A stretch of DNA of 64,000 nucleotides from the NCBI RefSeq assembly GCF_001436455.1, contig NZ_AYYU01000001.1:90355-154354 (forward strand), given 5' to 3'. How positions within the stretch are numbered: the first letter of the stretch is position 1; every line of letters begins with the position of its first letter. This document shows positions 19,388 through 31,210 of this stretch, in pieces. The notes under the pieces are model-generated. The model worked only from the letters and a program-made list of their open reading frames with translations. It ran no database searches and was not told the origin of the DNA. A program made the position numbers and the translations under genes. The DNA is from Lactobacillus jensenii DSM 20557 (GTDB lineage Bacteria; Bacillota; Bacilli; Lactobacillales; Lactobacillaceae).

Positions 19388-22078
19388 ATGGCTAAGCAGA
19401 GAATATATGAAATAGCAAAGCAATTAGGTTTGGATAATAAGGTCTTGGTTGATAAGGCTAAAGAATTAGGCTTTAATATTAAAAACCATATGTCATCACT
19501 TTCAGATGCAGAAGTGAATGAGTTGAAAAATAAGGTGAAGCCTTCCACTCCAGCTAAGAGTAAAAATGATGAAAAGAAAGAAAATAAAATTAAGCTTTCT
19601 GTTTCTTCAATTAGAAGACCAGCTTCACAAGCTAAGAAGCATGCTAAGCACCAACATAGTGATCAAGCTAAAAAGCGTGGTAATGATTCTTCAAATAAAC
19701 GTCGTTCTAATCGTCGTGAAAACGATCAAAAACAAAATAATAAGCCAACAAAGGTCAATAAAGCTAGAGACCTATTAGCAGAACTTCAACAAAAACAACG
19801 TGCTGAAGAGAGAACTTTAGCTAAGGAGTCTGAAAAGGCACGTAAAATTTGGCATGAAGAAAAGAATAAGACGTCAAATCAAAATACAGAAAAACAAAAT
19901 TCTCAAAAGAAAGATACAAACGAAGTGACAAATCAACCAGAAGAAAAGAAAACTAAAAAGGTATTAGGACCTAAAATTCTTAAACCATCTCCTGCTAGAA
20001 ATCGTCCTAAGACCGAAGAAAATAAGCAAAACCAAAATCAAAAATCAAAACCAAAAAGAAAGCCAACTATGAATCGGACACCACAAATTCCGGTAATGCC
20101 AGAAGAAAGTGTAAAACCTGATTCACGTAGAAATGGCAACGGACATGGCAGAAATACTGGAAAGCCTGGCCGAAAAGGACGTGATAATAATAACTTTGAA
20201 CATCGTAATGAACATTCAGACAAGATGGAGAGAAGAAAGCGTAAAAACAAGCATAATAATCACGTCGAAGAAGTTAGAAAACCAAAGACTGTGCGCAAAG
20301 AGCGTCCATTACCTGAAGTTCTTGTATTTGAAGAAGGTATGAATGCTCAAGATTTAGGTAAGCTTTTACATAGAGAACCAGCTGAAATCGTTAAGAAGCT
20401 CTTTATGCTTGGTGTTATGACTAACCAAAATCAATCACTTGATAAAGATACTATTGAACTTTTGGCTGCAGAATATGGTATTGAATCACAAGAAAAAGTT
20501 CATGAAGATATTTCTGATATTGATAATCTTTACCAAAAAGAAGTTGAAGCTTCTAAAGAATCTAAGCATCAAGAAAGTAGACCACCAGTTGTAACTATTA
20601 TGGGTCACGTTGACCATGGTAAAACAACTTTACTTGATAGATTACGTCACACTAATGTGTCAGAACATGAAGCTGGTGGTATTACTCAAAAAATCGGTGC
20701 ATACCAAGTTCGTGTTGATGACCGTTTGATTACTTTCCTTGATACGCCTGGTCACGCTGCCTTTTCAAATATGCGTGCTCGTGGTGCTGAAGTAACTGAT
20801 ATTGTTGTTTTGGTAGTAGCTGCTGATGACGGTGTAATGCCACAGACTATCGAAGCAATTGACCATGCCAAAAGTGCGGGAGTGCCAATTATTGTTGCCA
20901 TTAACAAGATGGATGCTCCAGGTGCTAACCCAAGCCACGTTACTGAACAGTTGATGAAGTATAACTTAATTCCTGAAGATTATGGTGGCGACACAATTTT
21001 TGTTAAAATTTCTGCCAAAACAGGTGATAATGTTGAAGAATTATTACAAATGATTCTTTTACAAGCAGATGTTCTTGAACTCAAGGCAGATCCACATCAA
21101 AAGGCAATTGGTACTGTTGTTGAAGCTAGATTATCACGTGGTCGTGGTCCTGTAGCTGACATTTTAGTTCAACAAGGTACTCTTGAAGTTGGTGATCCTA
21201 TTGTTGTCGGAAATACATTTGGACGTGTCCGTGTTATGACTAACGATAAGGGTAGAAGAGTTAAAAAAGCTACACCATCAATGCCTGTTGAAATCACTGG
21301 TTTAAATGATGTTCCTGAATCAGCTGATAAGTTTGTGGTCTTTGAAGATGAAAAGACAGCTCGTTCAGTTGGTGAACAACGTGCCCAAAATGCCTTGCAA
21401 AAGCAACGTGAAAAAGTACAACATGTTACTCTCGATAACTTGTTTGATACAATGAAGCGTGGAAATATGAAGGAAGTTGGCATTGTATTAAAGGCTGACG
21501 TACAAGGTTCAGTTGAAGCACTTTCTCAATCACTTGAAAAGATTGATGTTGAAGGAGTACGAGTAAACATTATTCACTCCGGTGTAGGTGCAATTAACGA
21601 TTCAGATGTTACTTTGGCAAGTGCTTCAAACGCCTTCATTATTGGATTTAATGTTCGTCCAACTGCAACAGCAAAATCACAAGCTGAAAGTGATGAAGTT
21701 GATATTCGCTCATACAGCGTTATCTACAAGGCAATTGACGATGTAGAAGCTGCCATGAAGGGTATGCTTGAACCAACTTACGAAGAAAAGGTAACTGGTA
21801 ACTTAACAATTCGTGAAACTTGGAAAGTTTCTAAGGTTGGTACAATTGCTGGTGCATTTGTTGATTCAGGTTATATCCATAGAGACAGCGGTATTCGCGT
21901 TATCCGTAATGGTGTTGTCATCTATGATGGCCAAGTTGCTTCTCTTAAGAGATTCAAAGATGATGTCAAGGAAGTTAAACAAGGTTTCGATTGTGGTTTG
22001 ACTATTGAAAACTACAATGACCTTAAGATTGATGACGAACTTGAAGCATATGAAATGCAAGAAGTTAAGCCTAAGTAA
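19388..22078 (+). CDS. infB: translation initiation factor IF-2
   Basis: 896 residues from the ATG at 19388, which has GGAG about ten bases upstream; an in-frame ATG at 19370 inside ylxQ is less likely. An IF2_N module (1-55) is followed by a long Lys/Asn/Gln-rich linker (about 60-300), a second N-domain, the G domain with [20 protein letters not shown] and NKMD, and C-terminal beta-barrel domains. IF-2 brings fMet-tRNA to the 30S subunit and promotes subunit joining. Confidence 0.97.
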   Translation: MAKQRIYEIAKQLGLDNKVLVDKAKELGFNIKNHMSSLSDAEVNELKNKVKPSTPAKSKNDEKKENKIKLSVSSIRRPASQAKKHAKHQHSDQAKKRGNDSSNKRRSNRRENDQKQNNKPTKVNKARDLLAELQQKQRAEERTLAKESEKARKIWHEEKNKTSNQNTEKQNSQKKDTNEVTNQPEEKKTKKVLGPKILKPSPARNRPKTEENKQNQNQKSKPKRKPTMNRTPQIPVMPEESVKPDSRRNGNGHGRNTGKPGRKGRDNNNFEHRNEHSDKMERRKRKNKHNNHVEEVRKPKTVRKERPLPEVLVFEEGMNAQDLGKLLHREPAEIVKKLFMLGVMTNQNQSLDKDTIELLAAEYGIESQEKVHEDISDIDNLYQKEVEASKESKHQESRPPVVTIMGHVDHGKTTLLDRLRHTNVSEHEAGGITQKIGAYQVRVDDRLITFLDTPGHAAFSNMRARGAEVTDIVVLVVAADDGVMPQTIEAIDHAKSAGVPIIVAINKMDAPGANPSHVTEQLMKYNLIPEDYGGDTIFVKISAKTGDNVEELLQMILLQADVLELKADPHQKAIGTVVEARLSRGRGPVADILVQQGTLEVGDPIVVGNTFGRVRVMTNDKGRRVKKATPSMPVEITGLNDVPESADKFVVFEDEKTARSVGEQRAQNALQKQREKVQHVTLDNLFDTMKRGNMKEVGIVLKADVQGSVEALSQSLEKIDVEGVRVNIIHSGVGAINDSDVTLASASNAFIIGFNVRPTATAKSQAESDEVDIRSYSVIYKAIDDVEAAMKGMLEPTYEEKVTGNLTIRETWKVSKVGTIAGAFVDSGYIHRDSGIRVIRNGVVIYDGQVASLKRFKDDVKEVKQGFDCGLTIENYNDLKIDDELEAYEMQEVKPK

Positions 22079-22089
22079 GGAGAATTAAC

Positions 22090-22446
22090 ATGAAACACAG
22101 AATTGGTCGGGTTGAAGGAGAAATTTTGCGTGAATTGTCGAAAATTTTGCAAAAAAAGATTCGCGACCCACGTTTGAGTGACGTAACCTTAACTGCTGTT
22201 GAATGTACTAATGATTTCTCTTATGCTACAGTTTATTATTCTTTATTGACAGAAGAAGGAAATAAAGAAAAAGAAGTAGCCGAAGGTTTAGAAAAAGCAA
22301 AAGGATTAATGCGACACTTATTAGGACAAGAATTAACTGTTTATAAAGTGCCTGAATTAATTTTTAAGAGAGATACTTCGGTACAATACGGTAGTAAAAT
22401 TGATAAATTAATTGCTCAATTAAAAAAGCAAGAAAATGATAGATAA
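22090..22446 (+). CDS. rbfA: 30S ribosome-binding factor A
   Basis: 118 residues with the RbfA KH-like fold; the conserved segment IRDPRLSDVTLTAVE (about residues 21-35) and RDTSVQYGSKI near the end are present. RbfA binds immature 30S subunits near helix 1 of 16S rRNA and aids cold adaptation. It starts 12 bases after infB and is closed by a hairpin terminator that overlaps its stop codon. Confidence 0.95.
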   Translation: MKHRIGRVEGEILRELSKILQKKIRDPRLSDVTLTAVECTNDFSYATVYYSLLTEEGNKEKEVAEGLEKAKGLMRHLLGQELTVYKVPELIFKRDTSVQYGSKIDKLIAQLKKQENDR

Positions 22447-22469
22447 AAAGCGCCTTAGGGCGCTTTTAT
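22446..22469 (+). terminator. terminator between rbfA and truB
   Basis: AAAAGCGCC/GGCGCTTTT with a four-base loop starting at the last base of rbfA. The T-run is short and part of the stem, so termination may be partial, leaving some transcription of truB. Confidence 0.7.
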
Positions 22470-22482
22470 TGTAGGTGAAAGT

Positions 22483-23370
22483 ATGATAAATGGAATTTTA
22501 GTAATTAATAAAAGTAAGGGAATGACTAGTGGGGATGTCGTTTATAAATTAAGAAAAATTTTGAAAACGAGAAAGGTTGGCCACGCCGGTACATTAGATC
22601 CAGAAGTAGAGGGCGTTTTACCAATTGCGATTGGACAAGCAACAAAATTAATCGAACTAATGCATGAAAGACCTAAATCATATACTGGGAGAGGTTTGTT
22701 TGGCTTTTCTACTGATAGCTATGATACAGATGGAAAAGTTTTAAAGAGAAAAGATGTAACGGAAAAGATCTCTTTTGACAAGATTCAAGAGGGGATGGAC
22801 AGTTTTTTAGGAAAAATTGATCAAGTCCCGCCAATTTATTCTGCAGTAAAAGTAAATGGAAAACGACTTTATGAATATGCACGAGAAGGAATTCCAGTAA
22901 CTAGACCTGTCAGAAGTGTTGAAATCTTTAAATATCAACTAATAGAACCTGTTACTTATCAAGACGGGCAAGAAGAGTTTGGCTTCGATATTGAATGTTC
23001 AAAAGGAACCTATGTTAGAAGTTTAGTAAATGACTTGGGGGAAAAGCTTGGCTATCCAGCAGTTATGACCCACTTACAAAGAACCAGCAGTTCAGGTTTT
23101 GATTTAAAACAGGCAATAAGATTAGAAGAATTAGAAAAAAATCCTGAATTAGCTGTTAAGTATATTTTGCCAATTGATTCATTTTTTGCAGATTATGAAA
23201 CAATCGATATGAGTGAAGGAATTTGGCAAAAAGTTAAAAATGGGAATGCGATTTCATTAAGAAATGATGCAAAAAAAGTTGCTTTACGCTACAATAAAAA
23301 AGTCAAAGCAATTTATGAATTGAAATCGCATACATACAGACCGTATTTAATGCTTTTACAAAATGAATAG
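22483..23370 (+). CDS. truB: tRNA pseudouridine-55 synthase
   Basis: 295 residues. The catalytic motif [18 protein letters not shown] with the nucleophilic Asp is near residue 40, and the conserved [15 protein letters not shown] and [15 protein letters not shown] follow. TruB makes pseudouridine 55 in the T-loop of tRNAs. It is paired with ribF 18 bases downstream, as in most Firmicutes. Confidence 0.96.
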   Translation: MINGILVINKSKGMTSGDVVYKLRKILKTRKVGHAGTLDPEVEGVLPIAIGQATKLIELMHERPKSYTGRGLFGFSTDSYDTDGKVLKRKDVTEKISFDKIQEGMDSFLGKIDQVPPIYSAVKVNGKRLYEYAREGIPVTRPVRSVEIFKYQLIEPVTYQDGQEEFGFDIECSKGTYVRSLVNDLGEKLGYPAVMTHLQRTSSSGFDLKQAIRLEELEKNPELAVKYILPIDSFFADYETIDMSEGIWQKVKNGNAISLRNDAKKVALRYNKKVKAIYELKSHTYRPYLMLLQNE

Positions 23371-23388
23371 TAATAGAAGGAATAAATT

Positions 23389-24327
23389 TTGGAAATAATT
23401 CATCTTAGTTATCCTATTACAAAAGAATTAACTCATACCCATGTGGTTTTAGCTTTAGGCTTTTTTGATGGGGTACACATTGGTCATCAAAAATTAATTA
23501 AGCGCGCACAAGAAGTGGCGAAGAAAAAACAATTGCCCTTAATGGTACTAACTTTTGATCGTCATCCTAAAGAAATTTATTTAGGAAGAACTGACTTTGA
23601 ATATTTGGATAACCTTTCAGAAAAAGCAAAAAAGATGGAAAAACTAGGGGTAGATTATTTAGCTGTTGCTCCATTTACTGAGGGCTTTAGCAAGTTAAGT
23701 CCTCAAGAATTTGTAGATCAAGTTATTATAAAATTAAAAGCCGACACTGTTGTTGCAGGATTCGACTATACTTATGGGCCTAAAGATATTGCTAATATGG
23801 AAAATTTGCCATACTTTGCTAAAAATAGATTTGAAATTGTTATTTTGCCTGAACAAACTAGTGGTGGAAGCAAAATTGGTTCAACAGCAATTCGGCAAGC
23901 CATTCGAGATGGAAACTTAGAATTGGCCACTAATTTATTGGGAAGTCATTATATTATGTCAGGTATTGTAGGACATGGTTTACGAAATGGTCACAAACTT
24001 GGCTTCCCTACAATTAACTTAATTCTGAATGGCCGGAAAGTTATACCTAAAATTGGAGTTTATGCTACAAGGACTTTAGTCCATGGTAAGTGGTATGATT
24101 CAATGACTAGTGTAGGTTATAATGTAACAATTCAAGCTAGCAAAAAAATTTATATAGAATCATATTTATTTGATTTTAATGAAGATATTTACGATGAAGA
24201 GATAAGTATCGAGTGGTATCACTATACCAGAGGCGAAATTAAATTTGCCAGTTTAGATGAGCTGAAAAAGCAACTGATTAAAGACGAAAAAGAAATTCGT
24301 AATTATTTCGATAATATGAAGAACTAG
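23389..24327 (+). CDS. ribF: bifunctional riboflavin kinase / FAD synthetase
   Basis: 312 residues from a TTG start with AAGGAA upstream. The N-terminal FAD synthetase domain carries LGFFDGVHIGHQKLI (nucleotidyltransferase HxGH form), and the C-terminal riboflavin kinase domain starts about residue 185 with GHGLRNGHKLGFPTINL. It converts riboflavin to FMN and FAD. A strong terminator follows and isolates it from the hrcA operon. Confidence 0.95.
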   Translation: MEIIHLSYPITKELTHTHVVLALGFFDGVHIGHQKLIKRAQEVAKKKQLPLMVLTFDRHPKEIYLGRTDFEYLDNLSEKAKKMEKLGVDYLAVAPFTEGFSKLSPQEFVDQVIIKLKADTVVAGFDYTYGPKDIANMENLPYFAKNRFEIVILPEQTSGGSKIGSTAIRQAIRDGNLELATNLLGSHYIMSGIVGHGLRNGHKLGFPTINLILNGRKVIPKIGVYATRTLVHGKWYDSMTSVGYNVTIQASKKIYIESYLFDFNEDIYDEEISIEWYHYTRGEIKFASLDELKKQLIKDEKEIRNYFDNMKN

Positions 24328-24345
24328 AAAACTAGTTCTTTTTTT
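24321..24345 (+). terminator. intrinsic terminator of truB-ribF
   Basis: GAACTAG/CTAGTTC stem with an AAAA loop and seven T residues; it overlaps the last ribF codons. Confidence 0.85.
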
Positions 24346-24355
24346 ATGCAAAAAA

Positions 24356-24382
24356 TTAGCAAATAGCTTGCATTAGTGCTAA
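24356..24382 (+). promoter_or_regulatory. degenerate upstream CIRCE-like element
   Basis: TTAGCAAAT, nine bases, TAGTGCTAA. The right arm matches the CIRCE half-site in eight of nine positions, the left in six, and the nine-base spacing is exact. It overlaps the -35 box of the hrcA promoter. Confidence 0.5.
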
Positions 24383-24396
24383 TTTATTAGTATATT
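24368..24396 (+). promoter_or_regulatory. hrcA operon promoter
   Basis: TTGCAT (24368-24373), a 17-base spacer and TATATT (24391-24396) place the start near 24403, directly at the canonical CIRCE element. Confidence 0.7.
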
Positions 24397-24403
24397 ATTC
24401 ATG

Positions 24404-24430
24404 TTAGCACCTGAGAGTTATGAGTGCTAA
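24404..24430 (+). promoter_or_regulatory. CIRCE operator (HrcA binding site)
   Basis: TTAGCACCT, nine bases, GAGTGCTAA: the left arm matches the consensus TTAGCACTC in seven of nine positions and the right arm is perfect. It lies at the expected transcription start, 17 bases before hrcA, the usual site for autorepression by HrcA. Confidence 0.9.
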
Positions 24431-24446
24431 TTAAGAGGTCGAGAAT

Positions 24447-25490
24447 ATGTTAACCGAACGTCAAGAGCTTATTTTGAAAACAATCATTAAGGACTTCACG
24501 CAGACGCATGAGCCCGTAGGCTCCAAAACTGTGATGAGTCAACTGCCAATGAAGGTTTCTAGTGCGACCATTAGAAATGAAATGGCGGTATTAGAAGAAC
24601 AAGGGCTTATTGAGAAAACCCATTCTTCAAGTGGTCGTATTCCATCAAGTGATGGTTATCGCTACTACCTTGATCATCTAGTTGAACCATTGCAACTACC
24701 TGAGTCTATTTATAATCAGATTGTTTGTCAGTTAGATCGTCCATTCCATCAAGTGAATGAGATTGTGCAAGAAGCAGCTAAAATTTTATCAGATTTGACA
24801 AATTATACTGCCTTTGCAGAAGGACCTGAATCCCGTCATGTTCTAATAACAGGTTTTAGGATAGTTCCTTTATCTAATCGGCAAGTAATGGCAATCTTGG
24901 TTACAAATAATGGAAATGTTCAAAGCCAAGTATATTCTTTGCCAAGATTTACTAATGGTGAAGAAATAGAAAAGGCTGTTCGTTTAATTAATGATGAATT
25001 AGTTGGTAAAAGTTTATCAGCCGTTTCTCCAGAAATGCTTAGTGAGTTAGTAAATCGCCAATTAGGTGGTAATGCTGATGATTTATTAAGTTTACTATCA
25101 GACGTCTTAAAAGATGCTGCAAGTGAACAGATGTATGTTGATGGTCAGATTAATCTTTTGAATAATGCAACAGGGAATGTCCAAGATATTCGCTCGCTCT
25201 ATGAGATGTTTGACCAAAATGATATGATTAGCAGTTTATTAAGTTTTGAGGGGGATGGCAATGATGAGCATTTCCCTGTTCAAGTTAAATTAGGTTCAGA
25301 ACTACCAAGTGACTTGCTTAAGAATTATAGTTTGTTAACTGCAAGTTATAGCGTAGGAAGTCATGGACGAGGCACTATTGCCTTATTAGGACCTACGAAT
25401 ATGCCATATTCACAAATGATTGGCTTAATGGAATATTTTAGACAGGAATTAGCGAAGAAACTACTCGATTATTACGGAAAATTTCAGTAA
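24447..25490 (+). CDS. hrcA: heat-inducible transcription repressor HrcA
   Basis: 347 residues: an N-terminal winged helix (1-75, with [20 protein letters not shown]), a dimerisation region and a GAF-like core. HrcA binds CIRCE and is kept active by GroEL in characterised systems. Here it heads hrcA-grpE-dnaK, the standard class I heat-shock operon, behind a clear CIRCE. Confidence 0.97.
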   Translation: MLTERQELILKTIIKDFTQTHEPVGSKTVMSQLPMKVSSATIRNEMAVLEEQGLIEKTHSSSGRIPSSDGYRYYLDHLVEPLQLPESIYNQIVCQLDRPFHQVNEIVQEAAKILSDLTNYTAFAEGPESRHVLITGFRIVPLSNRQVMAILVTNNGNVQSQVYSLPRFTNGEEIEKAVRLINDELVGKSLSAVSPEMLSELVNRQLGGNADDLLSLLSDVLKDAASEQMYVDGQINLLNNATGNVQDIRSLYEMFDQNDMISSLLSFEGDGNDEHFPVQVKLGSELPSDLLKNYSLLTASYSVGSHGRGTIALLGPTNMPYSQMIGLMEYFRQELAKKLLDYYGKFQ

Positions 25491-25503
25491 AGGAGGGAAG
25501 GTC

Positions 25504-26085
25504 TTGAGTAAAAAAGAATTTCCAAGTGAAAAAGACCTTGATCAAAAGCCTAAAGAAGATGTAAAGCATGAAGAAGCAAAAACAGCTTCACCTAAGGCTG
25601 ATAAAGATACCCAAAAAGTTGGAGAAAATTTTGCTAAAGAGATTGAAAAGTTAAAGGCTGAAAAAGCTGAGCTTGAAGATAAATATTTACGTAGTGAAGC
25701 TGAAATTCAAAATATGCAAAATCGCTACAATAAAGAACGTGCTCAACTTATTAAGTACGAATCACAATCATTAGCAAAGGACATTTTACCAGCTGTTGAT
25801 AATTTGCAAAGAGCTTTAAGTGTCAAAGTAGACGATGAAGCCTCTAAGCAATTGAAAAAGGGCGTTGAGATGACCTTAGATGCTATGGTTAAAGCAATGG
25901 CAGATCATGGTATTACTGAAATTAAAGCAGAGGGTGTAAAATTCGATCCTAACTTACACCAAGCTGTTCAAACAACGGTTGCAGAAAATGATGAACAAAA
26001 GGATCATGTTGTTCAAGTTTTGCAAGCTGGTTATCAATATAAAGATCGGACATTACGTCCAGCAATGGTTATTGTTGCTCAATAA
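25504..26085 (+). CDS. grpE: nucleotide exchange factor GrpE
   Basis: 193 residues from a TTG start with GGAGGG upstream. A charged N-terminal tail and a coiled-coil (about 40-110) precede the C-terminal beta-domain containing [12 protein letters not shown] and ending [11 protein letters not shown], both diagnostic. GrpE dimers release ADP from DnaK and act as a thermosensor. Confidence 0.97.
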   Translation: MSKKEFPSEKDLDQKPKEDVKHEEAKTASPKADKDTQKVGENFAKEIEKLKAEKAELEDKYLRSEAEIQNMQNRYNKERAQLIKYESQSLAKDILPAVDNLQRALSVKVDDEASKQLKKGVEMTLDAMVKAMADHGITEIKAEGVKFDPNLHQAVQTTVAENDEQKDHVVQVLQAGYQYKDRTLRPAMVIVAQ

Positions 26086-26139
26086 TTAATTAAGCTTATA
26101 AAAGATAAAAGAAATAAAAATAAGAAAGGACTTTTTGAT

Positions 26140-27990
26140 ATGTCAAAAGTTATTGGTATTGACTTAGGTACTACTAATTCAGCAGTTGCTGTTTTGGAAG
26201 GTAAAGAACCAAAGATTATTACTAACCCTGAAGGTAATAGAACTACCCCATCTGTAGTTGCTTTCAAGGATGGAGAAATTCAAGTTGGTGAAGTTGCAAA
26301 GCGTCAAGCAATCACTAACCCTAATACTATTGTTTCTATTAAGCGTCACATGGGTGAAGCTGGATACAAGGTTAAAGTTGGTGACAAGAGCTACACTCCA
26401 CAAGAAATTTCTGCAATGATTTTGCAATACATCAAGAAGTTCTCAGAAGATTATCTTGGTGAAGAAGTTAAGGATGCAGTTATTACTGTACCTGCTTACT
26501 TCAATGACTCACAACGTCAAGCAACTAAAGATGCTGGTAAGATTGCTGGTTTGAACGTTCAAAGAATTATTAACGAACCTACTGCATCTTCACTTGCATA
26601 TGGTCTTGATAAAGATGAAGAAGACGAAAAGATTTTAGTTTACGACCTTGGTGGTGGTACTTTCGACGTTTCTGTTTTGGAATTAGGTGATGGCGTCTTC
26701 CAAGTACTTTCAACTAATGGTGATACTCACCTTGGTGGGGATGACTTCGATCAAAAGATTATGGATTGGTTGATTGAAAACTTTAAGGCAGATAACGGTG
26801 TTGACTTATCAAAGGATAAGATGGCACTTCAAAGATTAAAGGATGCTGCTGAAAAGGCTAAGAAGGACTTATCAGGTGTAAGTTCAACCCACATCTCACT
26901 TCCATTCATTTCAGCTGGCGAAAGTGGTCCACTTCACCTTGAAGCCGACTTAACTCGTGCTAAGTTTGATGAATTAACTCATGACTTAGTCGAAAGAACT
27001 AAGATTCCATTTGATAATGCTTTAAAGGATGCTGGTTTAACTGTTAACGACATTGACAAGGTTATCTTAAACGGTGGTTCAACTCGTATTCCAGCTGTTC
27101 AAGAAGCAGTTAAGAAGTGGAGTGGTAAAGAACCTGACCACTCAATCAACCCTGATGAAGCTGTTGCTATGGGTGCTGCTGTTCAAGGTGGTGTTATTTC
27201 AGGTGATGTTAAGGACGTTGTTTTACTTGACGTTACTCCATTATCACTTGGTATTGAAACTATGGGTGGTGTCTTCACTAAGTTAATTGATAGAAACACT
27301 ACTATCCCTACTTCAAAGAGTCAAATCTTCTCAACTGCTGCTGATAACCAACCAGCTGTAGACATTCATGTTTTACAAGGTGAACGTCCAATGGCAGCAG
27401 ATAACAAGACTTTGGGTAGATTTGAATTAACTGACATTCCTGCAGCACCTCGTGGTGTTCCACAAATTCAAGTTACCTTCGATATTGATAAGAACGGTAT
27501 CGTAAATGTATCTGCTAAGGATATGGGTACTGGTAAGGAACAAAAGATTACTATTAAGTCTTCATCAGGTTTATCAGATGAAGAAATCAAGCGTATGCAA
27601 AAAGAAGCTGAAGAACACGCTGATGAAGACAAGAAGAAGAAAGAAGAAGCTGACTTACGTAACGAAGTTGATTCATTAATCTTCACTACTGAAAAGACTT
27701 TGAAAGAAGTTGGCGATAAGGTTCCTGCTGATGAAGTATCTAAGGTTAAGGATGCTTTGGAAGACCTTAAGAAGGCACAAAAGGATAACAACTTAGATGA
27801 AATGAAGGAAAAGAAAGATGCTTTATCTAAGGTTGCCCAAGATTTAGCTGTTAAGTTATATCAAGCTAATGGTGCACAAGGCCAAGCAGGTCAAGCTGGA
27901 CCAAATCCATCAGGTAACAATGACAACAACGATGGCAATAACGGTGACACTGTAAATGGTGACTTCAAGAAGGTAAACCCTGACAAGTAA
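26140..27990 (+). CDS. dnaK: molecular chaperone DnaK (Hsp70)
   Basis: 616 residues. ATPase-domain signatures [23 protein letters not shown] and [14 protein letters not shown] are present, followed by the substrate-binding beta-domain ([13 protein letters not shown]) and a helical lid with a Gly/Asn/Gln-rich disordered tail. The final EEVD-like end is VNPDK. It is the main Hsp70 and works with GrpE and DnaJ. Codon use is strongly biased to highly expressed codons. Confidence 0.98.
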   Translation: MSKVIGIDLGTTNSAVAVLEGKEPKIITNPEGNRTTPSVVAFKDGEIQVGEVAKRQAITNPNTIVSIKRHMGEAGYKVKVGDKSYTPQEISAMILQYIKKFSEDYLGEEVKDAVITVPAYFNDSQRQATKDAGKIAGLNVQRIINEPTASSLAYGLDKDEEDEKILVYDLGGGTFDVSVLELGDGVFQVLSTNGDTHLGGDDFDQKIMDWLIENFKADNGVDLSKDKMALQRLKDAAEKAKKDLSGVSSTHISLPFISAGESGPLHLEADLTRAKFDELTHDLVERTKIPFDNALKDAGLTVNDIDKVILNGGSTRIPAVQEAVKKWSGKEPDHSINPDEAVAMGAAVQGGVISGDVKDVVLLDVTPLSLGIETMGGVFTKLIDRNTTIPTSKSQIFSTAADNQPAVDIHVLQGERPMAADNKTLGRFELTDIPAAPRGVPQIQVTFDIDKNGIVNVSAKDMGTGKEQKITIKSSSGLSDEEIKRMQKEAEEHADEDKKKKEEADLRNEVDSLIFTTEKTLKEVGDKVPADEVSKVKDALEDLKKAQKDNNLDEMKEKKDALSKVAQDLAVKLYQANGAQGQAGQAGPNPSGNNDNNDGNNGDTVNGDFKKVNPDK

Positions 27991-28036
27991 TGCTATAATA
28001 GTGGAAAGTTAAGGACTAATTTTAGTCCTTTTCTTT
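27991..28036 (+). promoter_or_regulatory. extended -10 promoter and hairpin between dnaK and dnaJ
   Basis: TGC-TATAAT (27991-27999) overlaps the dnaK stop region and is followed by a terminator-like hairpin, AAGGACT/AGTCCTT (28011-28030) with TTCTTTT after it. The -35 is weak. The pair could give dnaJ a separate transcript or damp readthrough from dnaK. Confidence 0.5.
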
Positions 28037-28062
28037 TATCAAATGATAAGGAGCGTTAGAAA

Positions 28063-29199
28063 ATGGCGACAAGTCGCGATTACTACGATATTCTGGGCTT
28101 GGATAAAAATGCTAGTGAGCAAGATATTCAACGTGCTTACCGTAAGTTATCTAAGAAATATCACCCAGATATTAACAAAGCCCCAGATGCGGAAGAAAAA
28201 TTTAAAGAAGTTAATGAAGCATATGAAGTTTTGCACGACAAACAAAAGCGGGCACAATATGATCAATTTGGCCAAGCTGGTGTAAATGGTCAAGCTGGAT
28301 ATGGTGCCGGTAGTGGTCAATATGGTGATTTTAGCAACTTTAGTGGCTTTGGTGATATCTTTAGTGATATTTTTGGCGGAGCTAGTCAAAGACATGTTGA
28401 TCCAACTGCCCCTGTTAAGGGTGACGATTTAGACTATACAATGACAATTGACTTCATGGATGCCATTAAAGGTAAGACTTCTAACGTAACTTACACTAGA
28501 AGTGAAACATGTGAAGTTTGTCATGGTACTGGAGCAGAAAAAGGCACACATCCTATTACTTGTGATAAGTGCCATGGTTCAGGTTATATGACAGTTACCC
28601 AACAATCAATGCTGGGTGTAATTCAGAGACAAACTTTATGTGATAAGTGTCATGGTAAAGGTGTTATCATTGAACATCCTTGTGCAACTTGTCATGGTGC
28701 CGGTCACACTGATAAGAAGCAAACACTAGAAGTTAAGATTCCAGCAGGTATTGATAATGGCCAACAAATTCGCTTAAGTGGTCAAGGTGAAGCTGGTAAA
28801 AATGGTGGCCCTTACGGTGATTTATATATTGTCTTTAGAATTAGACCAAGTAAAGACTTTACTCGCCGTGGCAATACAATTTATACAACAGTTCCAATCT
28901 CATTTGCACAAGCAACTTTGGGTGATGAAATAAAGATTAAGACTGTTAATGGCGAAACTAGTTTAAAGATCCCAGCTGGTACTCAACCTGGTGCTAAGTT
29001 TACGATTCGTGGTGAAGGTGTGCCATATCTTCGCGGCGATGGTAAGGGAGATCAAATTTCAACTGTTGAAGTAGTAATTCCTAAGTCAATTAATGACAAG
29101 CAAAAACAAGCTTTGGTTGATTTTGTTAAGGCTGGGGGAGATTCAATAACTCCCCAGGAAAAGAACTTCTTCGAGAGATTGAAAGATAAATTAGGATAA
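28063..29199 (+). CDS. dnaJ: chaperone DnaJ (Hsp40)
   Basis: 378 residues: a J domain (1-70) with the HPD tripeptide in KYHPDINK, a Gly/Phe-rich linker (72-115), four zinc-binding CxxCxGxG repeats ([32 protein letters not shown] at about 145-210) and C-terminal substrate-binding domains. Type A DnaJ stimulates DnaK ATPase. It has its own ribosome binding site and ends in a strong terminator. Confidence 0.98.
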   Translation: MATSRDYYDILGLDKNASEQDIQRAYRKLSKKYHPDINKAPDAEEKFKEVNEAYEVLHDKQKRAQYDQFGQAGVNGQAGYGAGSGQYGDFSNFSGFGDIFSDIFGGASQRHVDPTAPVKGDDLDYTMTIDFMDAIKGKTSNVTYTRSETCEVCHGTGAEKGTHPITCDKCHGSGYMTVTQQSMLGVIQRQTLCDKCHGKGVIIEHPCATCHGAGHTDKKQTLEVKIPAGIDNGQQIRLSGQGEAGKNGGPYGDLYIVFRIRPSKDFTRRGNTIYTTVPISFAQATLGDEIKIKTVNGETSLKIPAGTQPGAKFTIRGEGVPYLRGDGKGDQISTVEVVIPKSINDKQKQALVDFVKAGGDSITPQEKNFFERLKDKLG

Positions 29200-29208
29200 A
29201 TAGATAAG

Positions 29209-29232
29209 AAGAGCTTTTAAAGCTCTTTTTTT
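29209..29232 (+). terminator. intrinsic terminator after dnaJ
   Basis: Palindromic AAGAGCTTTTAAAGCTCTT followed by T residues, ending the hrcA-grpE-dnaK-dnaJ operon. Confidence 0.85.
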
Positions 29233-29313
29233 CTTTATGTAATTAATAAATTTTGTTCATTGACTTACTTGAATTAATATATAACAAAATATTAGTCAGA
29301 TTTTAGCTTTTTA

Positions 29314-29342
29314 TTTGTCCCTTTATGCCCATTTGCTATAAT
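29314..29342 (+). promoter_or_regulatory. lepA promoter
   Basis: TTTGTC, 17-base spacer, and TGC-TATAAT (29334-29342), an extended -10 with a perfect hexamer, 28 bases before the lepA start. Confidence 0.65.
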
Positions 29343-29370
29343 AGGAATAGACTAAAAAGGATGGAACTTT

Positions 29371-31209
29371 ATGGACCTCAAAAAACTTAAAGATTATCAA
29401 AAACATATTCGTAACTTTTCAATCGTTGCCCATATTGACCATGGTAAATCAACGATTGCTGATAGAATTCTGGAATTAACAGATACTGTTGCTCAACGTC
29501 AACTTAAGAGTCAGATGCTTGATGATATGCCTTTGGAGCGTCAAAGGGGTATTACGATTAAGTTAAACTCAGTTGAAGTTAAATATCATGCAAAAGATGG
29601 AGAAGACTATATTTTTCACTTAATTGACACGCCTGGACACGTTGACTTTTCTTATGAAGTGTCACGTTCTCTAGCTGCTTGTGAAGGAGCTCTCCTTGTA
29701 GTTGATGCTTCTCAAGGTGTACAAGCTCAGACTTTAGCCAATACCTACCTAGCAATTGATGATGATTTGGAAATTTTACCTGTAATCAATAAGATTGACT
29801 TGCCATCTGCTGATCCCGATAATGCCAAGATGGAAATTGAAGAGATGCTAGGTCTTGATGCAAGTGATGCCGTTGAAGTATCTGGGAAGACAGGCTTAGG
29901 TATTCCAGATTTACTTGAGCGAATTGTAACTGATATTCCCGCTCCTCAAGGCAATCTTGAAGCACCACTTAAGGCCTTAATTTTTGACTCAAAATATGAT
30001 GATTATCGCGGCGTTGTTTTGGCTGTTCGAATTGAAGATGGAATGGTCAAACCAGGCGATGAAATAGAAATTATGAATACTCACAAAAAGTATGAAGTTA
30101 CTGAAGTGGGTGTTTCAAATCCGCATCCTGTTAAAAAAGATGTATTAGTTGCAGGAGACGTTGGCTATTTGACTGCTAATATTAAATCTGTTCGTGAAAC
30201 TCGAGTTGGTGATACGATTACTTCAGCTCAAAATCCAACTGAAGAAGCTTTACCAGGTTACCGTCAAATTCCACCAATGGTCTTTAGTGGGATGTATCCA
30301 GTTGATAATAGTAAGTATGATGATTTAAAGGAAGCTTTGGAGAAGCTCCAGTTAAACGATGCTGCGCTTGAATTTGAGCCAGAAACTTCAACCGCATTAG
30401 GCTTTGGCTTTAGATGTGGTTTCTTAGGCTTGCTTCATATGGATGTTGTTCAGGAACGATTGGAACAAGAATTCAATCTTGATTTAATTATGACAGCGCC
30501 ATCTACTGACTATCATGCAATTATGAATGATGGAAGTACAAAAATAATTGATAATCCTTCAGATTTGCCCGATGCAGGAGAATATAAGGAAGTACAAGAG
30601 CCTTATGTTAAGGCAGAAATCATGGTACCTAATGACTTTGTAGGTCCTGTTATGGAACTTTGTCAGCGAAAACGTGGTGAATTTCAAACAATGGATTACC
30701 TAGATAAGTACCGAGTAAATGTCATTTATCATATTCCATTAGCTGAAATTATTTTTGACTTCTTTGATGATCTTAAGTCTTCAACCAAAGGCTATGCATC
30801 ACTTGATTATGAGATTATTGGATATCGTGCTACTGACTCAGTAAAAATTGATGTCTTACTTAATAAAGAGCCAATTGATGCCTTAAGTTTTATTGCGCAT
30901 AGATCTGATGCTCAAGCACGTGCTCGTCAAATGACGTCACTGCTTAAGAAGTTAATACCTCGACAAAACTTCGAAGTTGATATTCAAGGAGCAATCGGGG
31001 CTAAGATCATTTCTCGTGCCACTATTAAGCCATATCGTAAAGATGTTACAGCACGTATCCATACTGGTGACCCAGATCGACGTGCAAAATTACTTGATAA
31101 GCAAAAGCGTGGAAAAAAACGGATGAAATCTGTTGGAAAAGTAGAAGTTCCTCAAGATGCTTTCATGGCAGTTTTGAAGATGAATGATGATGACATCAAG
31201 GGTAAGTAA
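29371..31209 (+). CDS. lepA: elongation factor 4 (LepA)
   Basis: 612 residues, the full family length. G domain motifs are [25 protein letters not shown] and [10 protein letters not shown]; the C-terminal LepA-specific domain contains [11 protein letters not shown] and the basic end [10 protein letters not shown]. LepA is a ribosomal GTPase that acts on stalled or assembling ribosomes. The downstream sortase begins two bases after its stop, so the genes share a transcript. Confidence 0.97.
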   Translation: MDLKKLKDYQKHIRNFSIVAHIDHGKSTIADRILELTDTVAQRQLKSQMLDDMPLERQRGITIKLNSVEVKYHAKDGEDYIFHLIDTPGHVDFSYEVSRSLAACEGALLVVDASQGVQAQTLANTYLAIDDDLEILPVINKIDLPSADPDNAKMEIEEMLGLDASDAVEVSGKTGLGIPDLLERIVTDIPAPQGNLEAPLKALIFDSKYDDYRGVVLAVRIEDGMVKPGDEIEIMNTHKKYEVTEVGVSNPHPVKKDVLVAGDVGYLTANIKSVRETRVGDTITSAQNPTEEALPGYRQIPPMVFSGMYPVDNSKYDDLKEALEKLQLNDAALEFEPETSTALGFGFRCGFLGLLHMDVVQERLEQEFNLDLIMTAPSTDYHAIMNDGSTKIIDNPSDLPDAGEYKEVQEPYVKAEIMVPNDFVGPVMELCQRKRGEFQTMDYLDKYRVNVIYHIPLAEIIFDFFDDLKSSTKGYASLDYEIIGYRATDSVKIDVLLNKEPIDALSFIAHRSDAQARARQMTSLLKKLIPRQNFEVDIQGAIGAKIISRATIKPYRKDVTARIHTGDPDRRAKLLDKQKRGKKRMKSVGKVEVPQDAFMAVLKMNDDDIKGK

Positions 31210-31210
31210 A

